64,000 bases of DNA from Stieleria marina (GTDB taxonomy: Bacteria; Planctomycetota; Planctomycetia; Pirellulales; Pirellulaceae): positions 5,208,001 through 5,272,000 of the forward strand of contig CP036526.1 of the NCBI GenBank assembly GCA_007741555.1, read 5' to 3'. Positions 17,935 through 27,136 of this stretch are shown one piece after another. A program made the position numbers and the translations under genes. Positions within the stretch are counted from its first letter, which is position 1, and each line of letters starts with the position of its first letter. The notes beneath the pieces are model-generated. The model searched no databases. It was not told the DNA's origin and saw only the letters and a program-made list of their open reading frames with translations.

Positions 17935-19626
17935 TTAACAGTTTGCCATCACCTGAACATGAACTGATTCGGCCCACCGTTCGATGTGCTGGTGAAGCGT
18001 ACGCGTCAGAGTGTCATTTCCAACGACCCAGCCTTCGGTAGCTCGGCCAAATACCGCTAGTCCATGGACGGGTGGCTCGGCGACGGATTGCGTTGACTCA
18101 GGCGTCACAAACGTTTCTGCTCCTAGCGGTTGCCCGATTGCCATTCCATCGCCGCTGATTTTGACGGCTCCCGTCGCGGCATCCACTGCAACGACTCCCT
18201 GCTGAATCAGCGCCGCGATTGGCCCACCTGTCTTAGCTTGGTGTGGCCCAGCGATGACAGCGTTGATCACGCGATCGTAGGAATCGGGCTCGCGACAGCA
18301 GCCAAGATTCAACTTCTGTTGATCGATCAGTGTCAGCATCCGGCCAACATTAATGGCCGGCGGACCGAAAGAAATGCGTTCCATTTCTCGACCAATTTTT
18401 GCGAATCGATTCCACTGTCCTTCAGCCAGGCCGCCGTGACTAATTAGCTGCGTTAGATCGGGATAAAGTTTTCGCCACGCCTCTCCGAGTGCAAACGGAA
18501 TATCCAATGGCTGCTTGCCCCCTGCGACTTGGTAGGACTGCAACATCGCCTGGCACGCGGTTGAACCATCCATCCCGTAGCGAGACCAACCGCGATACCA
18601 GACGTCAACTTCGCACCGATTGATCGGCGGCATTGACGAGCTCCGGGAATGGTTAAGAAAACTAGCGGCGGCATCAATCACCACGTTCCAAATGTCGCGG
18701 TAAAAGTGCAACTCACCATGCTGAGTCATTTTTGCAACCAACTGCGAACGATATTTGTCCCAAAAGGCTTCAAAGATCGGTTCAACAGCTGCAGTCGGCT
18801 TCGCCAATCCGGGGCGTCCACTGCGGGACTGAATATCGATCCGCAGCGGTTCCTCGCCGCTGGAGACGTAACGGGGAAGATCATCTGTTTCTGTGAACGC
18901 GCCGCCTCTACCAACCGTCAATGACATCACCGCGTCGATCGCCGTCAGGCCGGAACCACGCAGCAAAACAGTAGCCTGCGGCGGAATTGCTTCGTGGGTG
19001 AGCTGCGATTGCGTGGGCAAAACAAATTGGGAGGAATCAGTTCGCTGTAACTGCTCCGATGCACGCAAACCTTCGTGTCCAGTGGTTAAGACGACCTGAT
19101 CAAAGACTTCGCAATGACCATCCTCGGTCATCACCGTCCACCGACTGGCTGACGGAACGAGGCTGCGTACCTGCTGCTGGACAACCGTGACTTGATTTTC
19201 GGCGAATCGCCCCAAGACGGTTTGAAAACAGCTTGAAAGGTATTCGCCGACTATGCTCCGCGGAATGTACTGGTCGGATTTTGCTAACTCAGAGTAGTGC
19301 TTCGCTAGCCAGCCGATCAGGGAAGTCGACCGCTGTTTCTTTTGATCGGGGTCGGTCTTCCAAAAGTCGATGTGCTGTGTCGCGAAATTCATTCGCAATT
19401 CGTGCGGCTGACGAGGATCGTAAACGCTGCCTGCTCCCGGAAATTCAGCGGGCTCGTAAACTTGGATCTCAACATTCATCAAAACTTCTGCCGGCATCTT
19501 TCGGCTAAGCGCCTCCAGGCACTGCATTCCTCGTGGACCGCAGCCGATGATGGCGATCCGAGTCTTTTCTCGGACGGCTGAAGATGCAGTTCGTTTCGTC
19601 GGCTGGTTAGTGACAACGTTGCTCAT
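17935..19626 (-). CDS. FAD/NAD(P)-binding oxidoreductase-like protein
   Basis: A 563-residue protein of the NAD_binding_9 type. A Rossmann motif lies near residue 25 (IAIIGCGPRGMQCLEAL), followed by the family-typical block EFPGAGSVYDPRQPHELRMNF. A second nucleotide-binding motif comes near residue 215 (VLLRGSGLTAIDAVMSL). The C-terminal part holds ATEGWVVGNDT, which usually closes the fold in flavin enzymes. Its start codon overlaps the stop of the upstream SbnA-like gene (ATGA at 19623-19626), so the two are translationally coupled. They likely act in one pathway making or modifying an amino-acid-derived metabolite. Substrate unknown. Confidence 0.75.
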   Translation of the reverse strand: MSNVVTNQPTKRTASSAVREKTRIAIIGCGPRGMQCLEALSRKMPAEVLMNVEIQVYEPAEFPGAGSVYDPRQPHELRMNFATQHIDFWKTDPDQKKQRSTSLIGWLAKHYSELAKSDQYIPRSIVGEYLSSCFQTVLGRFAENQVTVVQQQVRSLVPSASRWTVMTEDGHCEVFDQVVLTTGHEGLRASEQLQRTDSSQFVLPTQSQLTHEAIPPQATVLLRGSGLTAIDAVMSLTVGRGGAFTETDDLPRYVSSGEEPLRIDIQSRSGRPGLAKPTAAVEPIFEAFWDKYRSQLVAKMTQHGELHFYRDIWNVVIDAAASFLNHSRSSSMPPINRCEVDVWYRGWSRYGMDGSTACQAMLQSYQVAGGKQPLDIPFALGEAWRKLYPDLTQLISHGGLAEGQWNRFAKIGREMERISFGPPAINVGRMLTLIDQQKLNLGCCREPDSYDRVINAVIAGPHQAKTGGPIAALIQQGVVAVDAATGAVKISGDGMAIGQPLGAETFVTPESTQSVAEPPVHGLAVFGRATEGWVVGNDTLTRTLHQHIERWAESVHVQVMANC

Positions 19627-20693
19627 GCGACTGGCTCAACGGGACTCTGGTGGACGGAAGGGCTAACGAGTTGCTTCAATCGCTCCGATGAGCAATTCAA
19701 TGTTTCCGCTACCCATTGATCATTGAAAACAGTTTGCAGGTAGCGTGTTCCCGAGTCGTGGAGCACTGCCGCGCAAGTCTTGCCCGCCAACTGTTCTTTC
19801 ATACGGTCGACCGTCAAAAGCACGCCGCCAGCAGATCCGCCGACCAAAACGGCCTCGCGTTGGGCCAAGCGACGGCAACCGACCACACAGTCCAAATCAG
19901 AAACACGTGCGACACGATCAAACGCCTGCCCTTTTGCCAGAGCGGGTTCTTTACCGGCGCCCAAGCCTGGGATCATTCGAGGTCCTGATGATCCACCGAA
20001 CAGGACACTGCCGACCGAGTCGACCGCAACGACTTCGACGTGTCGCCCACGCTGACGCAGATAGTCGCGGCACCCTTGCGCGGTGCCGGTACTACTGGTC
20101 GCGACAAACAAAACGTCAAGCTCATCGCCCAACGCGTCGTCGATCTCGCGAACCGTTCCCTCACAGTGGGAACGAGGATTGTCGGGATTGGCGTACTGAT
20201 TCGGCCAATAGCTATCCGGCGTCTCCTCAAGTAACTGGCACACCTTCGCGATACGTGCCGCCAAAAAATCACCATTCAGAGGCAGGGTCACCAATTCAAT
20301 CCGTCCACCCAGAGCTTTGATAATCTCCAAGTTCTGCGACTGAGCTCGCGGGTCTACGACGCAGACAAAGCTCAAACCATGATAACGGCAGGCCTGCGCC
20401 AAACCGATCCCCATGTTGCCAGACGATGATTCGATGATTGTCGAACCAGCGTGAATATCGCCTCGACGCAGTGCCTGTTCGATCATCAACCGCGCTGGTC
20501 GGTCTTTGGCACTTCCCCCGGGATTGGCATACTCCAATTTTGCAAACAGACGAATGTCCGAGCGGCCCAGGAAACGGTCGAATCGTACCAAAGGCGTGTT
20601 GCCAATTGCATCCAAGACGCCTGTTCGTGTTGGCCAACGCAGCGTGTCGATGCCCGGTGGGTCGATGCCCGTTGGCAGGTCTAGTTCAATCAT
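19623..20693 (-). CDS. PLP-dependent cysteine synthase/SbnA-like enzyme
   Basis: A 356-residue PLP enzyme of the cysteine synthase fold. The start at 20693 is chosen because the family sequence begins soon after it (VLDAIGNTPLVRF). The PLP lysine is Lys63 in NPGGSAKDRPA, the substrate loop is ESSSGNMGIGLA, and the phosphate loop is STGTAQGCRDY. Several stretches (PNQYANPDNPRSH, GSVLFGG, RMIPGLGAG, CRRLAQREAVLVGGSAGG) fit the SbnA group better than ordinary CysK. SbnA condenses O-phosphoserine and glutamate on the way to 2,3-diaminopropionate. The usual partner SbnB (cyclodeaminase-like) is absent, and instead an FAD/NAD(P)-binding protein is coupled to it. Confidence 0.75.
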   Translation of the reverse strand: MIELDLPTGIDPPGIDTLRWPTRTGVLDAIGNTPLVRFDRFLGRSDIRLFAKLEYANPGGSAKDRPARLMIEQALRRGDIHAGSTIIESSSGNMGIGLAQACRYHGLSFVCVVDPRAQSQNLEIIKALGGRIELVTLPLNGDFLAARIAKVCQLLEETPDSYWPNQYANPDNPRSHCEGTVREIDDALGDELDVLFVATSSTGTAQGCRDYLRQRGRHVEVVAVDSVGSVLFGGSSGPRMIPGLGAGKEPALAKGQAFDRVARVSDLDCVVGCRRLAQREAVLVGGSAGGVLLTVDRMKEQLAGKTCAAVLHDSGTRYLQTVFNDQWVAETLNCSSERLKQLVSPSVHQSPVEPVA

Positions 20694-20850
20694 GGATGCG
20701 TCCGTGAGCGAAAGGGCTGAGTGGCTAACTCGCAATGCATGCGGCGTGCCAAAGCAAAGCAAGCGAGACCGCTTCTGACATTGGAGGGTCATCGTCCACC
20801 GTGACCTTTCAGCGACCAACGAAACGGAGTTCTTGCGGCTCCGGAGCGAT

Positions 20851-20866
20851 TGGCACACCACTTGCC
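20851..20866 (+). promoter_or_regulatory. Candidate sigma-54 promoter for the UbiB-permease-catalase operon
   Basis: TGGCACACCACTTGCC matches 10 of 11 fixed positions of the -24/-12 consensus, with GG and GC separated by exactly 10 bases. It lies about 115 bases upstream of the first gene of the operon. Confidence 0.7.
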
Positions 20867-20981
20867 TTTAGCGTGTTCCCTCAAGTCGACACCGCGTCTG
20901 ACCGTCCGTTCGCACCCCAGCGACGATGCGTAACACAGCCGTGCGGCGGGATGTCCGCACCGAACATAAAGAGCAAGGAAA

Positions 20982-22622
20982 ATGCTGAAAACACTTACCG
21001 CTGACACTGCCCACTACGGCAAACTTTCCGCTCTGCTGTGGAAGCACGGACGTCACGATTTGGCCAAACAACTTGGCTGGACTAGCGATTCTGGCTCGCC
21101 GTCAGAGAAAAGCAGCACTGCCGAGGAATGCGCCCAAGACATTGAACGACTCGGTGCCGCCTACATTAAACTGGCGCAGATCGCGAGCACTCGGCAGGAC
21201 ATTCTTCCTCCAGAATACATTGAAGCGTTTGGTCGACTTCAGGACGACGTCGAATCGGTCGCGATCGAAGAAATCGAAGCGGCAATTACGGGCGGGCTTG
21301 GTGCAAAACCATCGACGCTGTTCGCCGAATTTGATCGACGTCCATTGGCTACAGCATCGATTGGGCAAGTTCACCGAGCGAAGTTGCATGATGGTCGCGA
21401 GGTGGTCGTCAAAGTACGTCGGCCTGACATCGTTGATGAAGCCAACGAGCAACTAGGAAGTCTGAAGCGTCTGGCTGCTAAGATCGACGAGTCGACGGAC
21501 ATCGGTAAGGAGTTTCGCTTTTGCACACTCGTCGGCGCGGTTGAGTACGCGCTGATCAACGAACTGGACTACCGGTTCGAGGCAAATCATCTGCAGCACT
21601 TGGCCGAGAACCTGAAAGAATTCGCACACATTCGCGTCCCGCAACCAATTCCACAGATGGTCTGCGAGAACGTGTTAGTGATGGAGTACTTGAGCGGGCC
21701 TGCGATCAAAGATGTCAGCGGCGTCGTTTTGAACGAACTGGATACGGCCGCGATCGCAGATACGATCGTTCGCGCTTATCTGAAGCAGATTTTGATTGAC
21801 GGACTTTTCCACGCGGATCCTCATCCTGGCAATTTGGTTCTTCACGACAAGACGAAGATTGGTCTGTTGGACGGCGGAATGGTCGTTAATCTGCCACCGA
21901 TGCTGCGACGCGAAATCGCCGCGTTATTACTGGCATTTAGCGAAGGAGAAGGCGAACGTGCCGCCACGATCGCTGCCAGGATTGCTAAAACGGACGCCGA
22001 CTATGACTCCAAGTCGTTTCGCACCATGGCAGCACGCATTGTCGCTTCGCCGAACGACGGCGGATTCGAATCGATGTCGCTTGGACGCACGCTCGTTGAG
22101 TTTTTGAACGTCTCAGGACGACACGGAGTCGTTCTCCCCTTCGAGGTGATTCTGCTCAGCAAAGCGTTTCTTCAATTAGAAACCACACTTGAAACTCTGA
22201 ATCCCGGACAAGACGCCAAAGCACTGATTCGCGGCTACACCTATGAATTGCTCGCCGACCGTGCTTCCAAACAATTGAGCGTTGGGCAAATGGCGGCAGC
22301 GGCGCTGGACTCTGCTGAACTGGCGTCCCATCTGCCGTCACGAATGAATGAGATCACTCGATTGGTTTCCGAAAACCAGCTTCGCGTCAAGGTCGACGCG
22401 ATCGACGAGGTCGCTCTCTTGGCCGGCATGCGCAAGATTGCCAACCGCATCACGTCGGGGTTGATCGTCGCTGCCATGATCGTCGCTGCGTCGCTAATCA
22501 TGCGGGTCGAAACAGGTTCGACCCTGCTTGGGTACCCGACGCTGGCCATCGTCTTTTTCCTAATGTCAGCCGCGATCGGTTTAGTACTGGTTTACAAAGC
22601 GATGTTCGGAGACGAGCACTGA
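20982..22622 (+). CDS. UbiB/AarF/ABC1-type atypical kinase
   Basis: A 546-residue protein of the UbiB family, which are atypical kinases or ATPases linked to quinone and lipid biology. The N-terminal extension motif, normally KxGQ, reads KLAQ (about residue 62, in YIKLAQIASTRQDILP). The ATP-binding Ala-rich region is PLATASIGQVHRA. The catalytic loop is HADPHPGNLVL (about 277-285). The metal motif, normally DFG, reads DGG (LLDGGMV, Asp near 297). Two C-terminal hydrophobic helices (SGLIVAAMIVAASLIM and LAIVFFLMSAAIGLVLVY) anchor it in the membrane. The stop overlaps the start of the permease gene by one base, and catalase follows, giving a three-gene operon. Confidence 0.85.
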   Translation: MLKTLTADTAHYGKLSALLWKHGRHDLAKQLGWTSDSGSPSEKSSTAEECAQDIERLGAAYIKLAQIASTRQDILPPEYIEAFGRLQDDVESVAIEEIEAAITGGLGAKPSTLFAEFDRRPLATASIGQVHRAKLHDGREVVVKVRRPDIVDEANEQLGSLKRLAAKIDESTDIGKEFRFCTLVGAVEYALINELDYRFEANHLQHLAENLKEFAHIRVPQPIPQMVCENVLVMEYLSGPAIKDVSGVVLNELDTAAIADTIVRAYLKQILIDGLFHADPHPGNLVLHDKTKIGLLDGGMVVNLPPMLRREIAALLLAFSEGEGERAATIAARIAKTDADYDSKSFRTMAARIVASPNDGGFESMSLGRTLVEFLNVSGRHGVVLPFEVILLSKAFLQLETTLETLNPGQDAKALIRGYTYELLADRASKQLSVGQMAAAALDSAELASHLPSRMNEITRLVSENQLRVKVDAIDEVALLAGMRKIANRITSGLIVAAMIVAASLIMRVETGSTLLGYPTLAIVFFLMSAAIGLVLVYKAMFGDEH

Positions 22623-23851
22623 TGAATGCCATTCACAAAATTGTCCCCGAGCCAACCGACGTGCCCGACAGCGAATCGCGATCGCCGGCGATTTCCCCGG
22701 CGGAAACGGTAGTGGCGACTGACCACGACTTGCTGACCACCCGTGTCGGCATTGCGGCGTGGGGAATCTGGGTGTGTGCAATCCTGTTGACCGCCTACAC
22801 GCTGTACATCGGCCGAAACCTATTCGTGCCGGTCTTTGTCGCTCTATTTGGTTATCTGACGGTACGTCCGATCATTCGAGCGAGCACTCGTATCGGAATT
22901 CCCACCGGGGTATCCGCGGCTGCTGTCATGCTGAGTCTGTTTTTCATCGTCGGCGGGTGCATTTACGCTTTGTCCGGTCCCGCTCAGGACGTGCTTGCGG
23001 AAGTCCCTCGATCGATGACGGACGTAAAAACGAAGTTGTCGTTCTTGTTTGACCACCTGGAAACGGTTAACGAAGCGACCGAAGACATTTCAAAAACCGC
23101 TCAGGAGGAGAGTGTTTCAACGGAAGATAAACCTGTCCCGGTGCAAATCAAGCAGCCAGCGTGGACCACATCATCGCCGATCATCTCGGGAACAGGAAAC
23201 CTGGTTTCTTTTATTTCGATCGCCGCCGTGCTGCTGTACTTTCTAATGGCGGCAGGCGACGCGTTGATTTGCAACATGATGTCGGCGCTGCCGACGTTCG
23301 GATCGAAACGCCGGTTCATTGAGACGCTCGAAAATGTGCAAGATGCGTTGAGCAGTTATTTGGCGTGGGTCACAGCGATCAACGCAGGACTTGGCTGCTG
23401 CATTGCGTTTGCCATGTGGATGCTTGGCATGCCGTCGCCATTGCTATGGGGTGTCGCTGCCATGCTGCTTAACTTCATCCCAATCGTCGGGGCCCTGATC
23501 GGTATCGCGATGGTTTTCTTCGTTGCGATTGTAAATTTTGACCACGCATCGTACGCGTTCATCGTTGCCGGAACGTACCTCACCCTGACAACACTCGAAG
23601 GACAGTTCATCACGCCGATGCTGCTGGGAAAGTCCATGGAACTTTCGTCTGTGCTTGTCTTTCTGTCCGTCGTTGTCTGGGGCTGGATGTGGGGAATGAT
23701 GGGCGTGTTCTTAGCGGTACCGATTTTGATCACCGTCACGATGATCAGCCAGAAGACGGACGCGATGTCACCGCTATCCGCGATGCTGGGAAGACCTGCT
23801 CCCGAGGCCCCCAAACCAGAGTTAAGTGAAGAATTTCCATCTACTGTGTAG
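22622..23851 (+). CDS. AI-2E family transporter/permease
   Basis: A 409-residue membrane protein of the AI-2E/PerM family, with about seven to eight helices. The first ones are IWVCAILLTAYTLYIGRN and LFVPVFVALFGYLTV. The C-terminal half has the family-typical NAGLGCCIAFAMWMLGMP, LLWGVAAMLLNFIPIVG and the late LEGQFITPMLLGKS and VVVWGWMWGMMGVFLAVP blocks. A hydrophilic loop near residues 140-185 (TAQEESVSTEDKPVPV) is characteristic. Substrates vary in this family, so transport of autoinducer-2 should not be assumed. It overlaps the UbiB gene by one base, and catalase starts 22 bases downstream. Confidence 0.85.
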   Translation: MNAIHKIVPEPTDVPDSESRSPAISPAETVVATDHDLLTTRVGIAAWGIWVCAILLTAYTLYIGRNLFVPVFVALFGYLTVRPIIRASTRIGIPTGVSAAAVMLSLFFIVGGCIYALSGPAQDVLAEVPRSMTDVKTKLSFLFDHLETVNEATEDISKTAQEESVSTEDKPVPVQIKQPAWTTSSPIISGTGNLVSFISIAAVLLYFLMAAGDALICNMMSALPTFGSKRRFIETLENVQDALSSYLAWVTAINAGLGCCIAFAMWMLGMPSPLLWGVAAMLLNFIPIVGALIGIAMVFFVAIVNFDHASYAFIVAGTYLTLTTLEGQFITPMLLGKSMELSSVLVFLSVVVWGWMWGMMGVFLAVPILITVTMISQKTDAMSPLSAMLGRPAPEAPKPELSEEFPSTV

Positions 23852-23873
23852 TCCGGTTTACAAAAGAAGAGTT

Positions 23874-25355
23874 ATGAGCCAAGAAAAAAAATGTCCGTTC
23901 CAGACACAACAGTTTGGGCGACCAGTCGATAACAATCAGCACTCGCAGACAGCAGGCCCGCGCGGCCCGATGCTGATGCAGGACGTGCATTTGGTGGAAA
24001 AGATGGCTCACTTCAATCGTGAGCGTATTCCCGAGCGCGTCGTCCACGCGAAGGGGTACGGCGCGTTTGGCACCTTTACCGTGACAAATGACATCACGGA
24101 GTACTGCATGGCCGATCTGTTCAGCGAAGTCGGCAAAAGGACGGAAACGTTTGCGCGTTTTTCGACCGTGGGTGGGGAAAGCGGTTCCGCAGACACAGCT
24201 CGCGACCCGCGCGGTTTTTCGATGAAGTTTTACACGGACGAGGGTGTCTGGGATTTGGTGGGAAACAATACGCCGATCTTCTTTATCCGTGACCCTCTGA
24301 AGTTCAGTGACTTCATTCGCACGCAAAAACGTGAGCCACAATCGCACTTAAAGCCCCATTGGCGTCGGTGGGATTTCTGGGGTGAAGTCCCCGAGGCACT
24401 TCACCAAGTCATGTTCCTCTACGGCGACCGCGGCACGCCTAAGAGCGCTCGGTTCATGAACGGATACGGCAGCCACACATTTAGCGTCTACAACCGCGAA
24501 GGTATCCGGCACTGGGTTAAGTTTCACTTCAAGACAGAACAGGGCATCGAAAACTTCTCCGCCGATGAAGCGATCAAGTTGGCCGGCGAGGCTCCTGACT
24601 ACTCCACCCGCGACCTGTTCGACGCGATTGACGCAGGTGATTTTCCCAAGTGGAAAATGCACATCCAAGTCATGCCCGAATCCGAAGCCGCCGGTTACAA
24701 GTGGCATCCGTTTGATCTGACCAAAGTTTGGCCGCATCAAGATTATCCGCTTATCGAGGTGGGGACATTCGAGCTGAACCGCAACCCATCGAATTACTTC
24801 CAAGATGTCGAACAAGCCGCCTTTGAACCCGGCAACTTGGTCGAAGGAATCGGGCTGTCGCCAGACCGCATGCTGCAGAATCGGGTGCTTTCGTATCCAG
24901 ATGCTCACCGTTACCGACTGGGTGTCAATTACCATCAGATTCCTGTCAACCAACCGCAATGCCCGTGTGAAACCTATCACCGCGATGGCACGATGCGAGT
25001 CGACGGTAACGGCGGCGGCAGCGTGGACTACGAGCCAAATAAGATGGGCGGCCCAAAGGAAACGGGCGAGTCGATCGAACCGCCGATGCCGGTCCACGGA
25101 GACGGAGATCGCTATGACGAATTTGAATGCGATGATCAGGATTACTATGGCCAGCCAAAGATCTTCTGGAACAATGTGCTGGACGCGGATGCCCGAGAAC
25201 GCCTGTGCATCGCGATTTCCAATTCGATGGCAGATAGTCCGCAAAGCATTCGCGACAAAATGTTGAAACAGTTCGCAAAAGTGCACCCCGAGTTCGCTGC
25301 TGGGGTAGAGAGCCGGCTTGATACTCCCGCCGATGAACCGCTGCCAGTTGCGTAG
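23874..25355 (+). CDS. Monofunctional heme catalase
   Basis: A 493-residue small-subunit heme catalase that splits hydrogen peroxide. The ATG at 23874 follows AGAAGAG. The catalytic His58 lies in RVVHAKGYGAFG, the distal Asn in WDLVGNNTPIFF, and the proximal heme-ligand Tyr in YPDAHRYRLG. The FARFSTVGGE and DPRGFSMKFYT blocks are canonical. The short C-terminus lacks the flavodoxin-like domain of large catalases. It is third in the operon after a UbiB-like kinase and a permease, behind a candidate sigma-54 promoter, so peroxide defence here may be under sigma-54 rather than OxyR-type control. Confidence 0.95.
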   Translation: MSQEKKCPFQTQQFGRPVDNNQHSQTAGPRGPMLMQDVHLVEKMAHFNRERIPERVVHAKGYGAFGTFTVTNDITEYCMADLFSEVGKRTETFARFSTVGGESGSADTARDPRGFSMKFYTDEGVWDLVGNNTPIFFIRDPLKFSDFIRTQKREPQSHLKPHWRRWDFWGEVPEALHQVMFLYGDRGTPKSARFMNGYGSHTFSVYNREGIRHWVKFHFKTEQGIENFSADEAIKLAGEAPDYSTRDLFDAIDAGDFPKWKMHIQVMPESEAAGYKWHPFDLTKVWPHQDYPLIEVGTFELNRNPSNYFQDVEQAAFEPGNLVEGIGLSPDRMLQNRVLSYPDAHRYRLGVNYHQIPVNQPQCPCETYHRDGTMRVDGNGGGSVDYEPNKMGGPKETGESIEPPMPVHGDGDRYDEFECDDQDYYGQPKIFWNNVLDADARERLCIAISNSMADSPQSIRDKMLKQFAKVHPEFAAGVESRLDTPADEPLPVA

Positions 25356-25560
25356 GCAACAACGGCAATTTGCCTTTGCAAGATAAGCAACGTTTCGCGC
25401 GTCCAGATACTCGCGTCCAGCCCCTCCCGTGCTGACGCCTGTGTGCGAACGAACGTTCGGTGCTCGACTGCCACAAAGCGTCACGCGGGTAATCCAGTGC
25501 TGACTAGTGCCGTGGCAGATGGGCAACGGATAGTCCAGGGCTGGATTAGATTCGCTGGAT

Positions 25561-25576
25561 TGGTACGGCGATTGCT
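25561..25576 (+). promoter_or_regulatory. Candidate sigma-54 promoter for a small DUF883-like gene
   Basis: TGGTACGGCGATTGCT matches 9 of 11 fixed -24/-12 positions with correct 10-base spacing. It is about 78 bases upstream of the start at 25654. Confidence 0.6.
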
Positions 25577-25653
25577 TCTTATCAACATTAACCCCCGCGG
25601 CATCGTTTATGTGGATACCGCGTGCGAGACACAACCCATCCAAAGGAATGATC

Positions 25654-26094
25654 ATGTCGACGAAAACCGAAGATAACGCTGCCAGCACCTCATCTGCTGT
25701 CGAAAACCAGTACGCTGCTGACAACCAATCAGCTTGGGACCGCGTCTACACGGCGATCGTGGAACGCTGGCCTGAAATTGACCAGCTTGAACTACTGGAG
25801 TGCAAACAGACCGTCAATGACCTAGCCAACTTTGTCAACGAGAAGGTCAGTGCTGCTCAGGAAGAAGTTCGCTCAGTCGTCAGCGAATTTGCACCTCAAG
25901 GTGCTTCCGCGGTGTCAGCGATCACCGAAGGTGCCACCGACGTGATTGACCGAGTCCGCTACGAGATCGACGAAGCTCCGGTCAAAAGTTCGCTAGCCGG
26001 TGTGATGTTCGGCTTCGGATTGGGCGTTCTGGCAACAACGCTCTACTCCAGCGCCTGCCGGAAAGCCGAAATGCGAAATCGCAATTGGTTTTAA
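25654..26094 (+). CDS. DUF883/YqjD-like membrane-anchored stress protein
   Basis: A 146-residue protein starting at the ATG at 25654, six bases after AAAGGA. The body is an amphipathic helix-rich region (ECKQTVNDLANFVNEKV, AAQEEVRSVVSEF). It ends with a single hydrophobic helix rich in Gly (GVMFGFGLGVLATTLYS) and a short basic tail. This layout is that of the ElaB/YqjD/YgaM group, in which C-tail-anchored inner-membrane proteins associate with ribosomes in stationary phase. The similarity is in architecture and is not proof of function. Several proteins encoded at 45.8-47.7 kb share the same kind of tail. Confidence 0.65.
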   Translation: MSTKTEDNAASTSSAVENQYAADNQSAWDRVYTAIVERWPEIDQLELLECKQTVNDLANFVNEKVSAAQEEVRSVVSEFAPQGASAVSAITEGATDVIDRVRYEIDEAPVKSSLAGVMFGFGLGVLATTLYSSACRKAEMRNRNWF

Positions 26095-26156
26095 GCCATC
26101 GTTCGCAACCAACCGACAGGGATACAGCGACAGGACGTGCCTTTGCACAAGTGCTG

Positions 26157-26180
26157 CACGACACGGGAAACCGTGTCGTG
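26157..26180. terminator. Perfect hairpin with GAAA loop between convergent genes
   Basis: CACGACACGG and CCGTGTCGTG form a perfect 10-base stem closed by a GAAA tetraloop. It lies between the plus-strand gene ending at 26094 and the minus-strand gene ending at 26226, so it could terminate in both directions. No T run follows on either strand. Confidence 0.45.
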
Positions 26181-26225
26181 AGTGGTTTGCGTGGAAACCA
26201 ACGACTCCGCGACTCCGACAGCCCT

Positions 26226-26555
26226 CTAGCGAGTCTCAGGAGTGGATGATCTCGACGTTGGACTTGTCGAGTTGCTCATCGCGATCGCCTTGATAGCTGC
26301 TTCGCGTCCCGATCCGATATGCAAATAGCCGTGCAGTCCATGGCGACGACCTAGCAGGTATACAGCCTCCACTTTACCCGCGTTCCACGGCTGCTCGCGA
26401 CCGATCAAGCGATACCAGATCCGCGCCAATCGGCTTGGCGACAAGCCCGGCAGTTCAGTCGTGTGGATGACAATCTTACGCTTCTTTTTGGCCCAAATCT
26501 TCAGCCCGTCAAGCGGCCCGCCGAAGTATTCAAGCGTCGTTGCAAACCCTGCCAT
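26226..26555 (-). CDS. Small protein of unknown function
   Basis: A 109-residue protein starting at the ATG at 26555, eight bases after GAGGAG. Notable features are LEYFGGPLDGLKIW near the start, a basic strand KKKRKIVIH, and VYLLGRRHGLHGYLHIGSG near the end. The FGGPLDG opening and GYLHIG ending are patterns I associate with short planctomycete proteins of unknown role. The last 20 residues are Ser/Thr-rich. It follows the next small gene by 12 bases, so the two form an operon. Confidence 0.55.
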   Translation of the reverse strand: MAGFATTLEYFGGPLDGLKIWAKKKRKIVIHTTELPGLSPSRLARIWYRLIGREQPWNAGKVEAVYLLGRRHGLHGYLHIGSGREAAIKAIAMSNSTSPTSRSSTPETR

Positions 26556-26567
26556 TTTCAAACTCCT

Positions 26568-26735
26568 CTAGTGGCCTTCTACGAATGAGAGTCGATCCTG
26601 CGTGGTGACCAGTCCCTCTGCATCGTCAGCGGATTGGTCATCAGCCGCTTTCAATTTCGCTTGCTCCACTCGCTTGATACCGACGAACGGATAAGACACG
26701 CCATGATTGGTTCGGATAAGTGTTTCTGAATGCAT
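26568..26735 (-). CDS. 55-residue protein of unknown function
   Basis: Begins at the ATG at 26735 after a GGAG six bases upstream. The N-terminal half is TLIRTNHGVSYPFVGIKRVEQ and the rest is acidic. No family recognised. It is the first gene of a two-gene unit behind a candidate sigma-54 promoter at 26791-26806, which supports it being real. Confidence 0.45.
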   Translation of the reverse strand: MHSETLIRTNHGVSYPFVGIKRVEQAKLKAADDQSADDAEGLVTTQDRLSFVEGH

Positions 26736-26790
26736 TTGGTTGCTCCGTGCTGGCTGGATTAGAATTTTGGTGAAGACTCCGCCCCTAACC

Positions 26791-26806
26791 AGCATTTGCC
26801 ATGCCA
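26791..26806 (-). promoter_or_regulatory. Candidate sigma-54 promoter, two-gene minus-strand unit
   Basis: On the minus strand TGGCATGGCAAATGCT matches 8 of 11 fixed -24/-12 positions with correct spacing. It is about 56 bases upstream of the start at 26735. The remaining bases to 27136 hold the upstream region of the divergent nuclease-like gene and no gene. Confidence 0.5.
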
Positions 26807-27136
26807 GAGTTCTACAAAGTAAGGTTGACTGACAAGTAACGTTCACTAGCAGCCCACTTCAGCGAGATTTGGCCTAAGGAATTCGCCGCGGCAAAAAATT
26901 CGCAGATTTGCAGCCGGCAAAACACGGACGCGCGTGCTCAGTTAGCGCCCGGCGATGATCAGTCGCCCAGCAGCGATGCTCGGTTAGCGAGCGAGCGGCG
27001 TTGGTTTACAATGCCGCAGTCCGCAGCTCTGATGCGGATTCACTCCGTTGAAGAATCGAACCCTCTGGAGCATCCGCGGAGCGATGAGAACCGAGTTTTC
27101 GCAGCTTAGTCAAGCAGCGAACGTCAATGACCTAGT

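Noticed and set aside
24348-25724. 458-residue minus-strand open frame
   Set aside because: It is antisense to the catalase gene, whose motifs are complete. The frame has no recognisable domain and is a shadow.
26889-26904. Sigma-54-like site before the nuclease-like gene
   Set aside because: Spacing is right, but it lies about 230 bases from the gene start and the site is only moderate.
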